Assembly: GCA_024305745.1 (NCBI GenBank)
Contig: JAHRBS010000007.1
Coordinates: forward strand, 3,534,001-3,598,000
DNA: 64,000 nucleotides
Direction of reading: 5' to 3'
From: Polyporus tsugae
Taxonomy: Eukaryota; Basidiomycota; Agaricomycetes; Polyporales; Polyporaceae
The stretch's first letter is position 1, and every line of letters starts with the position of its first letter. A program made the position numbers and the translations under genes. The notes under the pieces were generated by a model. It worked only from the letters and a program-made list of their open reading frames with translations, was not told where the DNA came from and searched no databases. Shown one piece after another: positions 12,354 to 25,200 of the stretch.

Positions 12354-12823
12354 AGCTCGCGTCGCGCCCGGGGTGCAGTCCCGTGCTCTGTCGTGTCCGG
12401 TGGTGGGAGGTGTATGACCCGTTTACGTGTAGCTGTATCCTTATTCACCAACAGTGGCGCAGTGTTTCCGGAACTCCCCCGCCGCTCTTCCGAACGGTGG
12501 CGAGCGCATTCGGGATTGGGCGAGCATGAACAACGGGGGCGGGCGCGTGCCTGCCGGCTAAGGCAAAACAAGGGTTTAGTTTGACATATGCTCCACGCCA
12601 TACGAAACCACCCTACTGCCCACAGCGTGTATCTAAGTACGTGAGTGATGGTGCAAATGCAATATCCCCGGAGCGCTGACCCCACAGCAGACGAATTACA
12701 AATATTTACCACATCGTCCCTGGAGACGTCAACCCAGTAACATCGATAGTGCCCGTAGTGGGCAATAACAGTCCGCGAAATAGCCAACACCCCCCACCAC
12801 CCCCGCAGGCCGCCAAACAGACA
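12354..12823. other. intergenic between convergent genes
   Basis: About 470 bp between the stop codons of cwf18 (+) and the WOPR gene (-). It should hold both 3' untranslated regions and polyadenylation sites. No further gene seen. Confidence 0.6.
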
Positions 12824-13798
12824 TCATAGGATAGGCCGCGAGTTCAGCATCTGGATCATCCGCTGGTCCTCCGCCATCCGGGGATTCGTGCGGTGATGCG
12901 ACCCTGCAAAGTTCATCGGCGCGTTCGCGATCGCAGAGTGCAGCGACGGCAGCACGACCCCGTCCTTCTTTCCCCTGGACGATGATTGGAGCGGCGACGA
13001 CGGACGCGAGGACGGCCCTGCCGGTCCAGGCGACGACGGCGGCGAGGGCAGTGCGGGCGTCGATGCGTCCGAATTTCGTGACCGGGCCTTGCCGCTTCTG
13101 TAGATTCCGGACGGCACGGAGATGGTGCTCAGCAGCGGGTCCCTGTCGACGGTCGCGATGTTCGGGAGGTCTGCGTAGGTGAAATACGCGGTGAGGTGCC
13201 ACTTGCGCGGTTTCGCGTTCACCGAGGTGAGGACCCATGCGGAGTACGCCTGCTTGACGAGCCCCAGCGGGTGGTGGTCGCTGCGCTCGTAGTGCGACTG
13301 CGCCGAGGACGTCCACGTCCGCGAGGGCCCTTCGACGAAGCGATACGTGCACCTGGAAACAAAGCAACAACAGGTGAGAAGGCAGGCACAGACACTGGTC
13401 AGACTGTGAGAGTGCTTACTTGGTTTTAGGTTCGGATGGCGGCTCGTCGCCGACTTTTTCGTCGTAGAACAAGTAAGGCTAATTCGGACACCGGGTGTTA
13501 ATTAGTGCCCGGAATAAAGGAGCAAGGAGCAGTGGCAAACCTCGCGCATCCGCGACTGGCTCCAGACGCGACCGTCGGTCCACCGCTTGAGCCCCATCTC
13601 GTCGTCGCTCTCCTCCCAGACGAATAGCGAGCCCGACGTGATATACGTCGACCTCTCGAGCTCGTTCAGTCGGCGTTGGACCGGCCTCAGCCGCCCTTGC
13701 CGTACAGCTTCGAAGACGACGTGTGCGTCGCGGGCATCGCGGACATGCAACCGCGGGTGGGTGGGGCGTTGGACATCCTGGGCGGGGGCGTAGAACAT
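12824..13798 (-). CDS. WOPR-domain (Gti1/Pac2 family) transcription regulator
   Basis: Three exons, 13541-13798, 13420-13478 and 12824-13352, sum to 281 residues with correct phases. The first exon carries WOPR box A: 'DARDAHVVFEAVRQGRLRP', 'RRLNELERSTYITSGSLFVWEE', then 'GLKRWTDGRVWSQSRM', the DNA-contacting signature of Wor1/Ryp1/Gti1/Pac2 proteins. Box B follows in exon 3: 'YRFVEG', 'PLGLVKQAYSAWV', 'KWHLTAYFTYADL'. The C-terminal third (about 190-281) is a Ser/Pro-rich disordered tail. In ascomycetes this family controls morphological switching, conidiation and virulence genes; basidiomycete members are less studied. The first ATG (13798) sits only about 25 residues before the domain, which is normal. 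It is a nuclear protein by family knowledge. Confidence 0.93.
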
Positions 13799-15498
13799 GG
13801 TTGGCAACAGCAAGACGCTATGAGTCGAGGAGAAGAGCGCGTTCGGAGGGTGTCGTCGATGTGCTTCATCCTCGACGACGAAAGAGGAGGTTTATATTCG
13901 CAAGATAGACTAGGCACCCACGAGGATGCTGTAACGCTTCCCGTGTTAGAGCCCGCCCGAGCGAGTGGGCAGCCCTCGCGCGTTCCCGCCCGAATCTCGA
14001 TACGGGGGACGGGGGCTTGCGGAGTCTGAGAAAGCGTGGGCAGGAGTCAATTATGTCCACGAGCCGTTCCCGCGGCCTTGGCGCTGGGAACGGCAGCGAA
14101 CGCGAACGAGGCGTGCTCGCGTAACGCGCGAACCGGAGGATGTGGACGCAGCGGCCAAAAATGCGGCTGGCAGATAGTGCAAAGAAGGCGGGCAGATGGT
14201 TCAGGAACGAGCCTGTTTGGAGGGCAAGGGAAGCGCAGTTCCGCGCGAGATCGACTGGACCCATAAGGTGGGACACGCACATGGGAGCCGGCCGGCAAGT
14301 CAATGGAGCTCCTTCCACGGTTGGGCTCCCAGCGCGTGGGGTCTCGAGGGACGTTCTCGGGATCGGTCGAGGACTGAACAGACTTCACGTCTGCTTATTC
14401 CGGCCAGCTTGGCTTGCCGTAGGTGGAAGTTCTCAGCGAGACTCCGACATAGCGGGCAGCTTCCCAGAAAGGCGAAGGCAGTCGCAAGGGAACGTCGCAG
14501 CCTTCTCATGATATCGGCGAACGCTCGCTGGACGAGGCGGAGTGTGAGGGGGCATGGGGCGGGTGCTGACGAAGAGATGGCTCGAAATTAGCGTGGTGCA
14601 TGCTGTACGAGTCTCCTCGGATTCATGTAATAATACGGCAGCTGCAGGAGGCTTCCACGCCACGGTCGGGAATAAAGTGGGCGTGCTCCCTGGTCCCGAG
14701 TCCCGACCAGACATCCCGCGCACGTTTCGGGGCCTGGGACAGGGATAGAATTGCTCGGTCGTTGTTGCGCACGTCCGCATGGGGCTTCAGGAAGATTCAA
14801 GGCGGGGAGGCGTCGAAGGAGGGCAACGATGAAACCGAGTCGCGCAGGAATTCCGTATCAGTTGACAGCTGCAGCTGTGACGGGAATGCCGACGCTGAGC
14901 CGTCGTGCCACGGGGGGGGAGGGTGTCGAGTGCTTCCCCCAGTGCGAGCGAGTGCGTAGAAAACCCGCGAGAAAGACAGGGGGGTTCACACACCTGCTGG
15001 CGTCAGGACCGGAGAGACAGGGCGCGGGCGGGCGTGTAGGGATGGCACGATCGATGCATCATGCATGCGAGGTTGCCCCGGCGGTCAGGGTGACAGCTCC
15101 GCACGCTCTGTCCTCTGGTGAGGGTGGGTTTACCGAGGTTTACCGAACGTAAAGCGGGGTATTGGGGCATTGTCTGCGGCGTTAGTACCTGGGTTGTGCA
15201 CTGTGCAGATGAGCAGCAGATGAAAATCAAACCTCAATCAAAGCCGTTTGTATCCAAAACAAGCAGCGCGCGAGAAGCACTGGACCCCGGTTACTGTACT
15301 GCAACCCACAGTGTAAGCCCTGGGAATCCGCTCGCGTGGCTCTCCTATGCAGCCGGCGGCTCTCGTCTCTCTCCCACCCGCAGTGTCGCACCTCACCGCT
15401 GCCGCTGCATCCGAGTCCGCCTGTATGCGATTCCGCCTTTAGCCATCTCTCACACCTCCCGCCACCCTCTCCTTCTATCGACCGTCTCCACAACCACC
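13799..15498. other. intergenic, 1.7 kb divergent upstream region
   Basis: This is the shared upstream region of the WOPR gene (-) and Elongin-A (+). Several overlapping frames of 100-150 codons occur on both strands but show no motif. An unusually long promoter would be in keeping with a developmental regulator such as WOPR, but no binding site was identified. Confidence 0.5.
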
Positions 15499-16866
15499 AT
15501 GTCCTACGATATCGAGCCCGGCCGCCGGCGCATTCCCACTCTCGTCCAATGCTGTCAACGCGGTGAGGATGTCTCCAGGAACGCCCACCGAGCCATAGCC
15601 TGACCGACCTGCCCGTAGTCGCCTGTGCAAACGTCGAGAGTGCGTATGGCCCTCCACTTATGCTTCAACCAATCGATCGACATTCATCCCGCTCCAGGCA
15701 TCTGCAGTCTGGGTGAGGGCTGGAGAAGCGATCTCATTAGACCCGTGTTGGAGAGCTGCACGCCAGAAACGCTTCAGAGGTTCGAGGACGCGGACCCAGT
15801 ACGTCCGTTCTTTGTCTCTCTGACTAGAAGCCTGTCTGATGATGACGTGTCCGCCCTCAGTACATCACCGAAGATACTGAAGGTTCGTGTGGCAATGCCT
15901 CCGCAGTTCTCATGCCTGTTCAACCCTGACATCCTCCCTCGCTCCTCCTCGGCAGATATTTGGAAGAGACTCTTTCTTAAAGAATTCCCCATAGAGGCCC
16001 ACCAGTACGAATCAAATGCCATGGAAGAACCCGAGTCGTGGCGGGACGAACTCTTTGTGCGTTCTCCGTCGTATGATTGTTACCGCTATCAATAGACCGG
16101 AATACTTCTTTCCACCAGGCCCTGCGCGATCGAGAGCGCGCGAAACTGAATGCGCTATCCAATAGACTCAAGGCATCGCGTCAAGAGGAGGAAGAGCGCA
16201 AGAGAGAATCCGCGATCAAACTTACAGACAATGTCCCTCCGGCCAAACGATCCCGTCCATGTGAGTGACCCGCAACGTGTGCCGTCCGTCTAGGTCGCTA
16301 ACGCGCAAACAAAAGGGAGTGCTCCTTCCCAACCCAAGACCCTCTTCCAGAAGACAAGGAGCGAGGCATGGCGCTTGAATAAAGGGGTGTTTGGCTCGCG
16401 CATTACTCGACCAGCGTTTCAAACGCATAGGATCGTGCCCAATACTGCAAGTGCTAAACCGCCACCGCCCTCGCGGGTGGCACCGTCCATGAAAGGAGCG
16501 GACAGTTCTCAGCCCAGTGGTTCGCGCGTAGTCGTCAGGAGTGTTCCGGTCGTGCAAAAACCGGAGCCAGCGCCTTCCAAGCAGGTACCGTTAAGCCAGA
16601 CGAAATCAGCAAGTGCCACCCCAATTGCAGTCTACGACGTCCTTTCTATGCCCGCTCCCCACCCGCCTTCCAAAGCATCGACCCCGCCCCCCTGCAGTCC
16701 CCCAGAAACGATATGGTCGCCGTTGCCACAACCGCAAACGCTATCACCAGAGGCCCGTTCACTATCTGCCCGGACGCTGGGAAAGAAGAACCCAGGGGCG
16801 TCACTCTTTATGCCTAAGCACCGAGCTTATTCGCAATTACCGCGTGGAGTACAGTCCAAGTCATAG
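15499..16866 (+). CDS. Elongin-A (transcription elongation factor SIII subunit A)
   Basis: Seven exons: 15499-15562, 15619-15639, 15698-15798, 15861-15882, 15956-16056, 16119-16260 and 16316-16866. They sum to 1002 nt, or 333 residues, with all phases consistent. The N-terminus holds the Elongin-A domain: a BC-box-like 'TLVQCCQRV' that would bind Elongin C, then 'SICSLGEG', 'LIRPVLESCTPETLQRFEDADP', 'DIWKRLFLKEFP' and 'ESWRDELF', followed by a basic helix. The last exon is a Pro/Ser-rich low-complexity tail. Elongin-A stimulates RNA polymerase II elongation and, with Elongin B/C and a cullin, ubiquitinates stalled polymerase. Two exons are tiny (21 and 22 nt). The ATG lies in a good context (ACCACC before it). 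Confidence 0.92.
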
Positions 16867-19800
16867 GCATGCCCAACTCAAACGGTTTATCGATCATTGC
16901 TATCTCCACCTAGATCCCGCGTTGTAGCTGACTAGCCATTCACTCTCGTCCACGACCATCGTGTATACCACCATACCACCGCCATACCGCCACGACCCAC
17001 CGCCACCACGCTTGACAGCCATCGCCACGATATTTTCACGGCCTTTTGCTCATCCATCTACCCATATCGCATTGCACTGTTACTGTATTCATCGACGGAC
17101 TTGCCAGGGAATGTACCATACTGCTCACGTCCATCACATGTAATATTTCCTTCAGCTGTCAGTTACTTGCAGTCTGTGGCGTTCTCCGGCCACCGCCTCA
17201 CCCTCTTCGCGGTCACCGGTCTCCCTACCGGAACGACTCCGAGCCCAGCAAGGCTCTCCGTTTCCCTCTTGCGCGCGTGCATGCAACCCGCGAACCGTGG
17301 CATCGACGTCTGATGACGTCCTGCCCTCTCGTCATCCTGGGCACCCAGCCAAACCCAATCCACTAGCATGGTAGCCAGCGAGGCATCCTGTTCAAAACCT
17401 TTTACTAAGAAACACCAGGCGCGTTCACATTGCCAGCAGCGTTACGTTCGCCGGCGGCGTCCGCAATAGAGTCTTGCGAGAACGCAGCGACGCATTGGGC
17501 AAGGGGTGCAGTAAACGTCCCCCACCCCTTTCCACCTTCCGTAAGGCAGAAGCGAGACGGACTGCATGGTTTCCGCTGCAATACGCACTCGCCAGCATCG
17601 TGCGCGCACGCCGGGTTCCTGCGGGCAGACGGGTCCGAGTACCTACCATCTGTTCACATCGATCACGTACAGGCCCAACCGGACGTAGTCTGTATCAACC
17701 TAAATATTTACCTCCGACCTCGTAATCCGTAAGCATATGCTGCGCGATATCGATAGTGACGTCGACAGCGCGCAGAAGATTCAGATTCATACAACATACA
17801 TACATAGATAGTACGAGTACGTGCCCGAGCCTCGTACATGTCGCACCAGCGTCTCCGTCGGCAGCTCACTGGCAGCCCGAAGCCTTGGCTGACAGTGACA
17901 GTGACGGCGGGAAGCGTGCACGAGGAGACCTACCAAGTCGCCGAGATCGATGTCCATGTCCATGTCGATGTCCATGTCCACGGACGCGAGACTCGGAGCG
18001 AGCTCGAGCACGATCGAGCGCGAGCATGCTTCATGCATGATAGGATGTGCATGTGTGAACCCCCCCCCCCGTCGATATATGTCCCCCGCCCGCTTCCAGC
18101 GGTGACGTCCGCAGGACCAGCTTCCCGGCATCCAGCCCGCTCCTCTCTCCCAGTGAGGACTTGGGTGAATGACTCGGAGGGCTGCTGCGACGACGGTGCG
18201 CAACGCGAACCGCGAGCCGCTGGTGCAGGCGCTGCCCCCGCCTTGCCCGCGATGGCTGGTGTGTGCTCAGGCTGAGTCGGTTCGGCTGGGTCCCAGACTC
18301 GGACTGGAGCCTCAGGCCTCAGTCACGGACCTCTGCTACACGTCGCACGTTACACGTCGGAAAACGCTGACGCTGACGCCGCTCTCACCGACGGGCGGCG
18401 CGCAGCACACCCCCCTTCTCAGGCCCACGTCCCGGCCGCGCACGTTCGCTCCCTGCCCCACGCCCCCGCGAGTCGCGAGTCGAGAGTGAGAGCCGCACCG
18501 CCCGCCGCGCACCGCGCTCGTGGGACGCACGTATGGTGCGCGGGGGACTCGGGCGGTCGAGGGATGGGCATGGTGGCAGAGGGATAGGGCTCGCACCGAC
18601 GCTGGGGATACGGATGCGGATACCGGGTGCACGCACACGCGTCGCACTGCTCCCGGCGGACGAGGGTGCGAGGGTGCGCGCGCACCCTGGCCTGCGGCCC
18701 GGCGCGGCGGGCTGCACGCACGTTTGGGAGTCGGGTGAAGGGGGTGCGACGGCGGCCGAGCGGAGGGGGCGGGAACTCGAGAGACGGTCCAAGGCCCCGG
18801 CGGGGGGTTGGGTGGGAGTAGGGCAGTTCCGCCGTTTCTGGCGTTTTTCGACGGAGTTGCTCGTTGTGGTGTTGCGGGACCTGCGCGTCGGAGGCACTGC
18901 AGCTGGGTCCACACTATGAGCGTGCCTCGTACATAGAAGTGACTGCCAGGCACGGAGACAGAGAGGGTAATAGAGCCCAGGCGAGGACTGTATGTAGCCA
19001 TGTGAACGTGAGTGCTCGCCGTTGAGGGCAGAATAGTCTATGAACCTACTGAGGTAGGACTGGAGAGAAACGCCTCGAGAATTGGGTCCGCCAAGCCCAG
19101 CCGGAACGCCGCTACTCGCTCGCCCAACCACGCCAGAGTCCAGCCCCTTCTACTCGCATTCCCGCGTATACCACACACGAGGCGGGGGCTCACACGAGCT
19201 ATTTGGAGCCCATAGAGGGGGCGGCGACGAGGGTGGAAGGTGGTCTGATTTTCGAAGGTGATGGTCGTGATTGGAAGTTGCCGCTATGCGGGTGTGGTTC
19301 GGGTTCAGAGTAGGGAAGAGGAAAGCGTTGTGGGGCGATCGACGTCTCCCGGTGCACCAAGTGTCCTTGTAGAGGTTCCATTGTGCTCTGGGCCTTATGT
19401 CCAGCGCGATCTGGATGCCTAAGCATGCTATTCGCTCTCCGCAGAGAATAGGACGACCTAGGGATACGGACTGGTTAATCCACGCCTGTCGTCGCAACGC
19501 GAGAAAGGCACGAACCACTCGTCTCACGGATACTACCGATGAGGATTCTTGTCCGAACATGGCTATGGTCCCAGAGGATGGATTGGTCACGAAATGTGAA
19601 ACTTGCTTCCGCATTTTGTGGCCATGGATGGCCTCGAGGCGTATGGATCGCACGGGTGTGCGACTGTGTCCCGAGCTGCATCGGCGACTTGGCCCTTTGA
19701 AGGTACGTCGTTCACAAGATGCTGTCAACACCGCGTGCCAGGTAAGTTAGCGTGAAATACACGTGCACCGCCAACGCTATCGAAATATGGAAGAAGGCTC

Positions 19801-21065
19801 ATACCCGGGATTCTTATGCATGGCCTGCCGAGTAACCTGTGCAGATCAAGAGGCAGAGCTCTCCGTATCTGTGCAAGATCGTGGCATATACGCCGACGGC
19901 GCTCCGCAAACCCCATCAAATGAAGGGGTATATCGATTGAGTAGGTCGAAGCCGCCAGGCTGTCGGTTCGAGGGCCAAAACGTGCCAAGAGAGTCCATCT
20001 GGAGGTTGTGGTTCGAAGCCAAGTTAGCGCAAGCGCTCGCAGCGGGTTGAGTCACGACGTGCAGCGGAACCCGTAACGCATGTAGCCTGTCCGCGACAGC
20101 TGCAGCGTAAGGGTTCCATTCGTAAGAACCTTTGGCTTCCTACAAAACCTCCCTCGTGTCGACTTTATGTGACCCCCCCCCCAGGTACCCAACACCACGT
20201 TGCAAATGTACAGCAGTACTTATATTAGCCCTAAGGACATGACCCACTGCGGGGAAGTCAGTAATGCCAAGTTCGGACCTGAGGAGAGTCGAGACCTGAG
20301 ATCGCTCGTACTTTCTCGTCAATACGACCCGGCATCTAGGAATCCCCGAATGATTGTCCAGCAGTCTTCAGTGACTCCCGCTACTTCTGAGGTGGTTCTC
20401 CCCATGATGTTGCTGCTCTGTAGCGACCTCGCACCCACGGACGATCGACCCTGTATCAGGTCCCTCATTTTCGGATGCCCTGCTCCCTCGGCTGGCAGTC
20501 GCTGCAGTGTTGGCTCGCGTTCGTGTCTACCAGTGATAACGTGCAACCCTCGATTTGACAGTTTCTTCACGTTCGACCTGTTCTTAGGCATATGTGGCCA
20601 TCTTCGCCTGCCAGGTGCACCCTAATTAGGACTTGTCTATAGTCGGAAACGGCCCAAGTGTACACCCCCTCGACCTCGGATTGCCACCTTATCAAGTTTC
20701 GATTCCTACAGGAAAACATAACGCCACGGTCAACAACTAGAGCGGACATAGTAAATTGACGGGCTTGACATACTCAACGGATGGTCTCGCGGTCGAACCG
20801 AGGAGAGGAGAGACGATGCCCTGTTACACCAATAACGACCTTTGTGTGCCTGCCCACCACCTGCACATGTTCAGCAGTGTGTGGGCCGCCAATGGGAGAG
20901 CATATGAACTAGAATGATCCATGTCCACCGTTAGCAGCAGTGCCACGTACGGCTACATCCTAGACTCTGATCGAACGGTTGGGTGTTGCAGCGACTTTCG
21001 CGTCGCATGGAGTCCGTGCAGGGACCGGGCGAAGGCTCCGCTTCCAATAAATTCGTGTCATTGAT
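16867..21065. other. gene-poor stretch, 4.2 kb
   Basis: No gene is recognised. From about 18200 to 18900 the sequence is very GC-rich, and long overlapping frames appear on both strands (up to 248 codons on minus). Their Arg/Pro/Ser-heavy translations look like composition artefacts. A 193-codon minus frame (19150-19731) and plus-strand frames at 19397-20050 have no motif. A degenerate ATGTCC repeat lies near 17950. Confidence 0.45.
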
Positions 21066-21635
21066 TCAGAGTTTCGTCCTGTGATTCACCGTGCGGATGA
21101 CGATCAAACCCTCAAGGGGGATAACGGCAGCACTCACCGTATAGCTCCAGAGGATAGTCTTCCCATCTTTCCCTGTGGTCGCAAGGTGAATCCCACCCGT
21201 GACTGCATTGCCTACATAGACCGTACATGGAGTTCGGAATGGCACTATCCAGTGTGTATCAGTCGCTTTTGGCGCGGATATGCCGGTCATTTCAGTCGCG
21301 AAATCGAAGGAAGGCCTAGGGTCTTTCAAGGGAAAGAAAATTGTCAGTCCGAGAAAAATATAAGCAACAGAACGCAAATACCTACTTGTGCTTGATCAAA
21401 TTACTAGATCATACCATGAGAGTGTGTACGCCTCACGCAAGTATGTCTCAACGAGGATGAGCAAGCTGTGGTAGTCGTCGTTCAAAAGGAACTGCCAGTT
21501 GCGCTCTGCGACGTCTGGCGCTTCCCTTCCCAACATGTAACCGCGGTCCCGTGACCAATGTACGCGTCGCGCCACCGTCGCGTCCAGGCACTCCTGCCAG
21601 TGCTGACCAACGGCCTCTTGAGTCAAACCATTCAT
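21066..21635 (-). CDS. hypothetical protein with one membrane segment
   Basis: I do not recognise this gene. A two-exon model, 21430-21635 and 21066-21384, joins across a 45-bp intron (GTACAC to AAG) in matching phase and gives 174 residues. It starts at ATG 21635. The first exon includes 'ERNWQFLLNDDYHSLLILVETYLREA'; the second begins with a hydrophobic stretch ('SVAYIFLGLTIFFPL') that could cross a membrane. The donor and acceptor are not the strongest consensus, so the model could be wrong or the gene could be a relic. Confidence 0.35.
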
Positions 21636-22268
21636 GGACGAGTATGCGAGTCCCTGGGGTCTCTATGCATGTACCCATTCTGTAGCGTAAGAATCGTTCG
21701 TTATATGAATCGTTCGTGAGGATATGTACACTGGGGAGACGTCGACCATGCAGTACATAGATACATATGATTACAATCCATTTGACTTCGCGATATCTTT
21801 ATCGTAAACAGTCTAAAAATGCGGCGGTGGAGGCGGAAGCGTACGTGTGGTGAAAACGGGTCGTGAACAATGGACGGACGATGAATCGATGAACGTTGAA
21901 CGTTGAACATTAGGCAGCTGGAGATGGTGGACGGATGCGAAAACTCGGATAGTATTGTGAGTGCCCAACGCCGGCGACATGCGCGATCGAGGTGAGAGAC
22001 CAAACGTCGAAAAAGTGGTGAGATTGTGGCAGGAGGCTACTGTGAGGTTGCAGTGAGTTGAGTTGGGTGCAAGATGTGGGAACAGCGAATGCAAGTTCGA
22101 AGTACTAGTAGACTGAAGGACGAGGACGAGGGCAAGGCGAAGACTGTCAACTGTGACAACCCCGCCCAAACTGCGTAACGCAAAAAAAGACGATTAAATG
22201 CAAGCAGGTCCGAAACAGAGCGAGCACCGCAGCATCGTATACCATGCACCACGCGCACGCCTTCAGAA
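21636..22268. other. intergenic, 0.6 kb
   Basis: Region downstream of the WDR26-like gene and upstream of the weak hypothetical gene. Nothing else seen. Confidence 0.5.
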
Positions 22269-25200
22269 TCAGAAGAGCGCCATCGTAGACCCCAGTCCGT
22301 ACCCAGGACCGCTCTCCGGATCGACGCCGCGACCCGACACCGATGTCGACGAGCCGCTCGGTCCAGCAGCGCCCGGGTCCCACCTGCCCTTGCCCTTGCC
22401 CTTCCCGTTCTCCAGCTCGTGCTCCGCCTCGTGCAGCTCGTGCGGCACGTCCGCAGCATGCGCGTCCGAATGCAGATGTGCGTCCGGGGGCGGTGCCTCC
22501 CATATGCGGATCGTCTTGTCGTCCGAACACGATGCGAACATGCGCTCGTTGACCGGGTTCCACGCGACGGAGTTGACGGAGCCCTCCCCGTGTCCCGCAA
22601 GGACCTCGAGCAGTGCGCCGGTGTCTCGATGCCAGATGTACACGTTCCCATCTGTTGGACAGCCGAGTGTTGCAGGGCCCGGGATCGGTTGTTGTTTTGA
22701 GGGTCAGAGCGAGGCAAAGTGGCGGATTTTACGGGCGACGGGCAACGAGGATACGAGACAAAAAGACAACAGGACATTGGTTCCCGCGACGAGGTGTGGA
22801 ATCGAAATTGTGATGTGCGATGGGTGATTGGTAGAACAGTCAGCCAATGATTCACAGTCAAGTAACCGAGGAACATACCTTCGCTTCCACTAACGATGAA
22901 GTTTCCTTCAACGCCGCCGAAGCAGCTCCGGATAACATGCTTTGATTGGCTGTGCCCAGAGTACTTGCGCACTACCTGCTCCGAGGCAAGGTCGAGCAGA
23001 TGGATCTCCTGCATGTGCGAACGACACGGACGTTAGCTATCCATTTCTTATCACTACTATTACGACCGAGTTCGTGCACAAGCGTGCCTGAACATCGACG
23101 CGCGACCTTGCACAAAGGACACGCACCGCTGGTGGCCCGTTCTCGGACGCACGGTTTATCAGCGCGTACTGCGAGTCCTGCGAGATCTTCACGCTGGTGA
23201 GCTCGCCGTCGAGGCGTATGTACCTGCGCGTTCCCATCCAGGCCATCAGTACGTTATCCTCACACAACATATCCCATGCGCGTCGAGACGCATGTGTCGC
23301 ATGAGATACGCACGTTTCAGGCTGCTTGGTGTGCAAGTCATAAATGATGATCCGAGTCTCTGACAGACTCTTGTTCCCACTCGCCCCCGCGCCCTGCGCC
23401 TGGCCCGAACCGGGCGGCGTCCCGCCGTCTTGTGGATTTGAGCCCGGTTGGACAGGAGGCATGTCGTACATCCCGACCGCGACGAGCCGTGTGAAGTCGG
23501 GAGTGACCATGAGATCGGTTACCCGGATGGGCGTGCGTCCCCATGTATCCCTCAACTTCCCGTCCGCATCCTATTGAAGATAAGGGTAGGACATCGATTA
23601 GAAAGGCATTCCCTACCACGGGAGACGAAGCAACGTGAAACGTACCCATAGGATGATCTTGCGATCGAGTCCGCCTGAGATGAAACCCGAACCGTCGGGC
23701 AACCACGCTAGTGCTGTTACCACGTCTGTATGTTGATCGAGTACTCGGGTGCATTCTCCCGTCTATGAGATAAAAACGTGTCGTGTGAGTGGTCGGGATG
23801 CGCCCGGTAAGCCGGCGTGTGACTCACTCGTGTATTCCACAGCCTGATAAAATGTTCAGCTGCTGTTAGGAGTATCGAGTCGTCTAATGACCATGCCACA
23901 CAGCCGACTGGATATGGATGGTCCCGCAGGATGAACTCTGGTGAGTACGCTCTTGACCGCGCGTCCTTGTCGAGCTGCCGTAAGGGATTACGTTACTGTC
24001 CACATCCAAAACTTTCTGCATCGCGCCAAAACATACCTCGACACGCCAGATTATGGCCGACTTGTCTTTGCTCGCAGTTGCTAGATACCGCCCACTATGG
24101 CTCCATTCGAGGTTCCATACTTCGTCGGAATGTACCTTGAGGACGGCGGTTGTAACCCGCGGGAACGCGTTGCGGTCACAACAGTGGTCCGAGTACAACG
24201 AATAGGACCGGTTCTTGAGCGCCATGTTGTGATACAGACACCGGCTTTGCTGGTAAGCCCGTGCTTGGTCAAGGAGTGTGGCAATACGCCGTTGTGGGAT
24301 CATTACGGATGACGGAATATAGCCTTCCGTCGGTGAGAAAGTCAGTATGACAGACCGCGGTCGAAGAAGACACACGTACGTTGAAGGTCCATGAGCAATC
24401 GTCTCCGAGACATCCCCCCCGCTCCGTCCCACCCTACCTGCTGTCGTAGATCCGCAGGATCCGAGCACATCATGAGCCTGCACGAGAGGGGAAGAGACAA
24501 CGGCACACAAAGTCAGTATGCGCACACACCCCACCGATTCGGGCATACATACGCCGACAATGCATGAAGATGTTCTAGTTCTGGGTTCAGAGGCGCTAGC
24601 TCATTCCGTAGGACATGTAGTGCTGCCGTGGTCTTGCCTGCTTCGAGGTATTCTAGGTACTTCTGCTTGGCAATGAGGAACTTGGCCTCCTACCACAATA
24701 CGTCAGGGTGGGCTGTCACCGCCGGACGTTTCACGAAACTTACCCATAGGCCATCGTCCTCCGTAACACCTAGCCGCATCAGCGCAGCTTCCGCCGAGTC
24801 CCATGACGCATTGAGTATGCATCTCCGGAACTCTGCCACTTCAGGTGTCTCCATAACGTAGCCCGACTCCGCCTCGAGGGTCGTCGCCGACTCCCTGTAC
24901 AGGCACATGCCCCAGTTGAACGGGGAGGAGAGATCACGAGAGGAACAGAATGGACTCACATGTACCCCACATCCCGCAAACTCTGAATCACCAACCGGAC
25001 AAACTCCTCCCTATCGACGAAAGAGTCGTCATACAGCGTCCTCCCAGGTAATGTCACCCTGGACACGGGCGGCCTGTGCTTCTCCGGCACATGCCCGTGC
25101 CCATCCAACTGCTCAGACGATCCGTATTTCGATAATCCGTTGGATGACCCGTTTGTGTAAGGCTGTGAGAATCCATTGCTCTTCGCCACGGTGGCTTTGT

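Noticed and set aside
18336..19131. Two overlapping long minus-strand frames (221 and 248 codons)
   Set aside because: They come from very GC-rich sequence with few stops in any frame; both translations are Arg/Pro/Ser-heavy with no motif.
19150..19731. 193-codon minus-strand frame
   Set aside because: No recognisable domain or codon pattern, overlapping plus-strand frames of equal quality, and no splice support.
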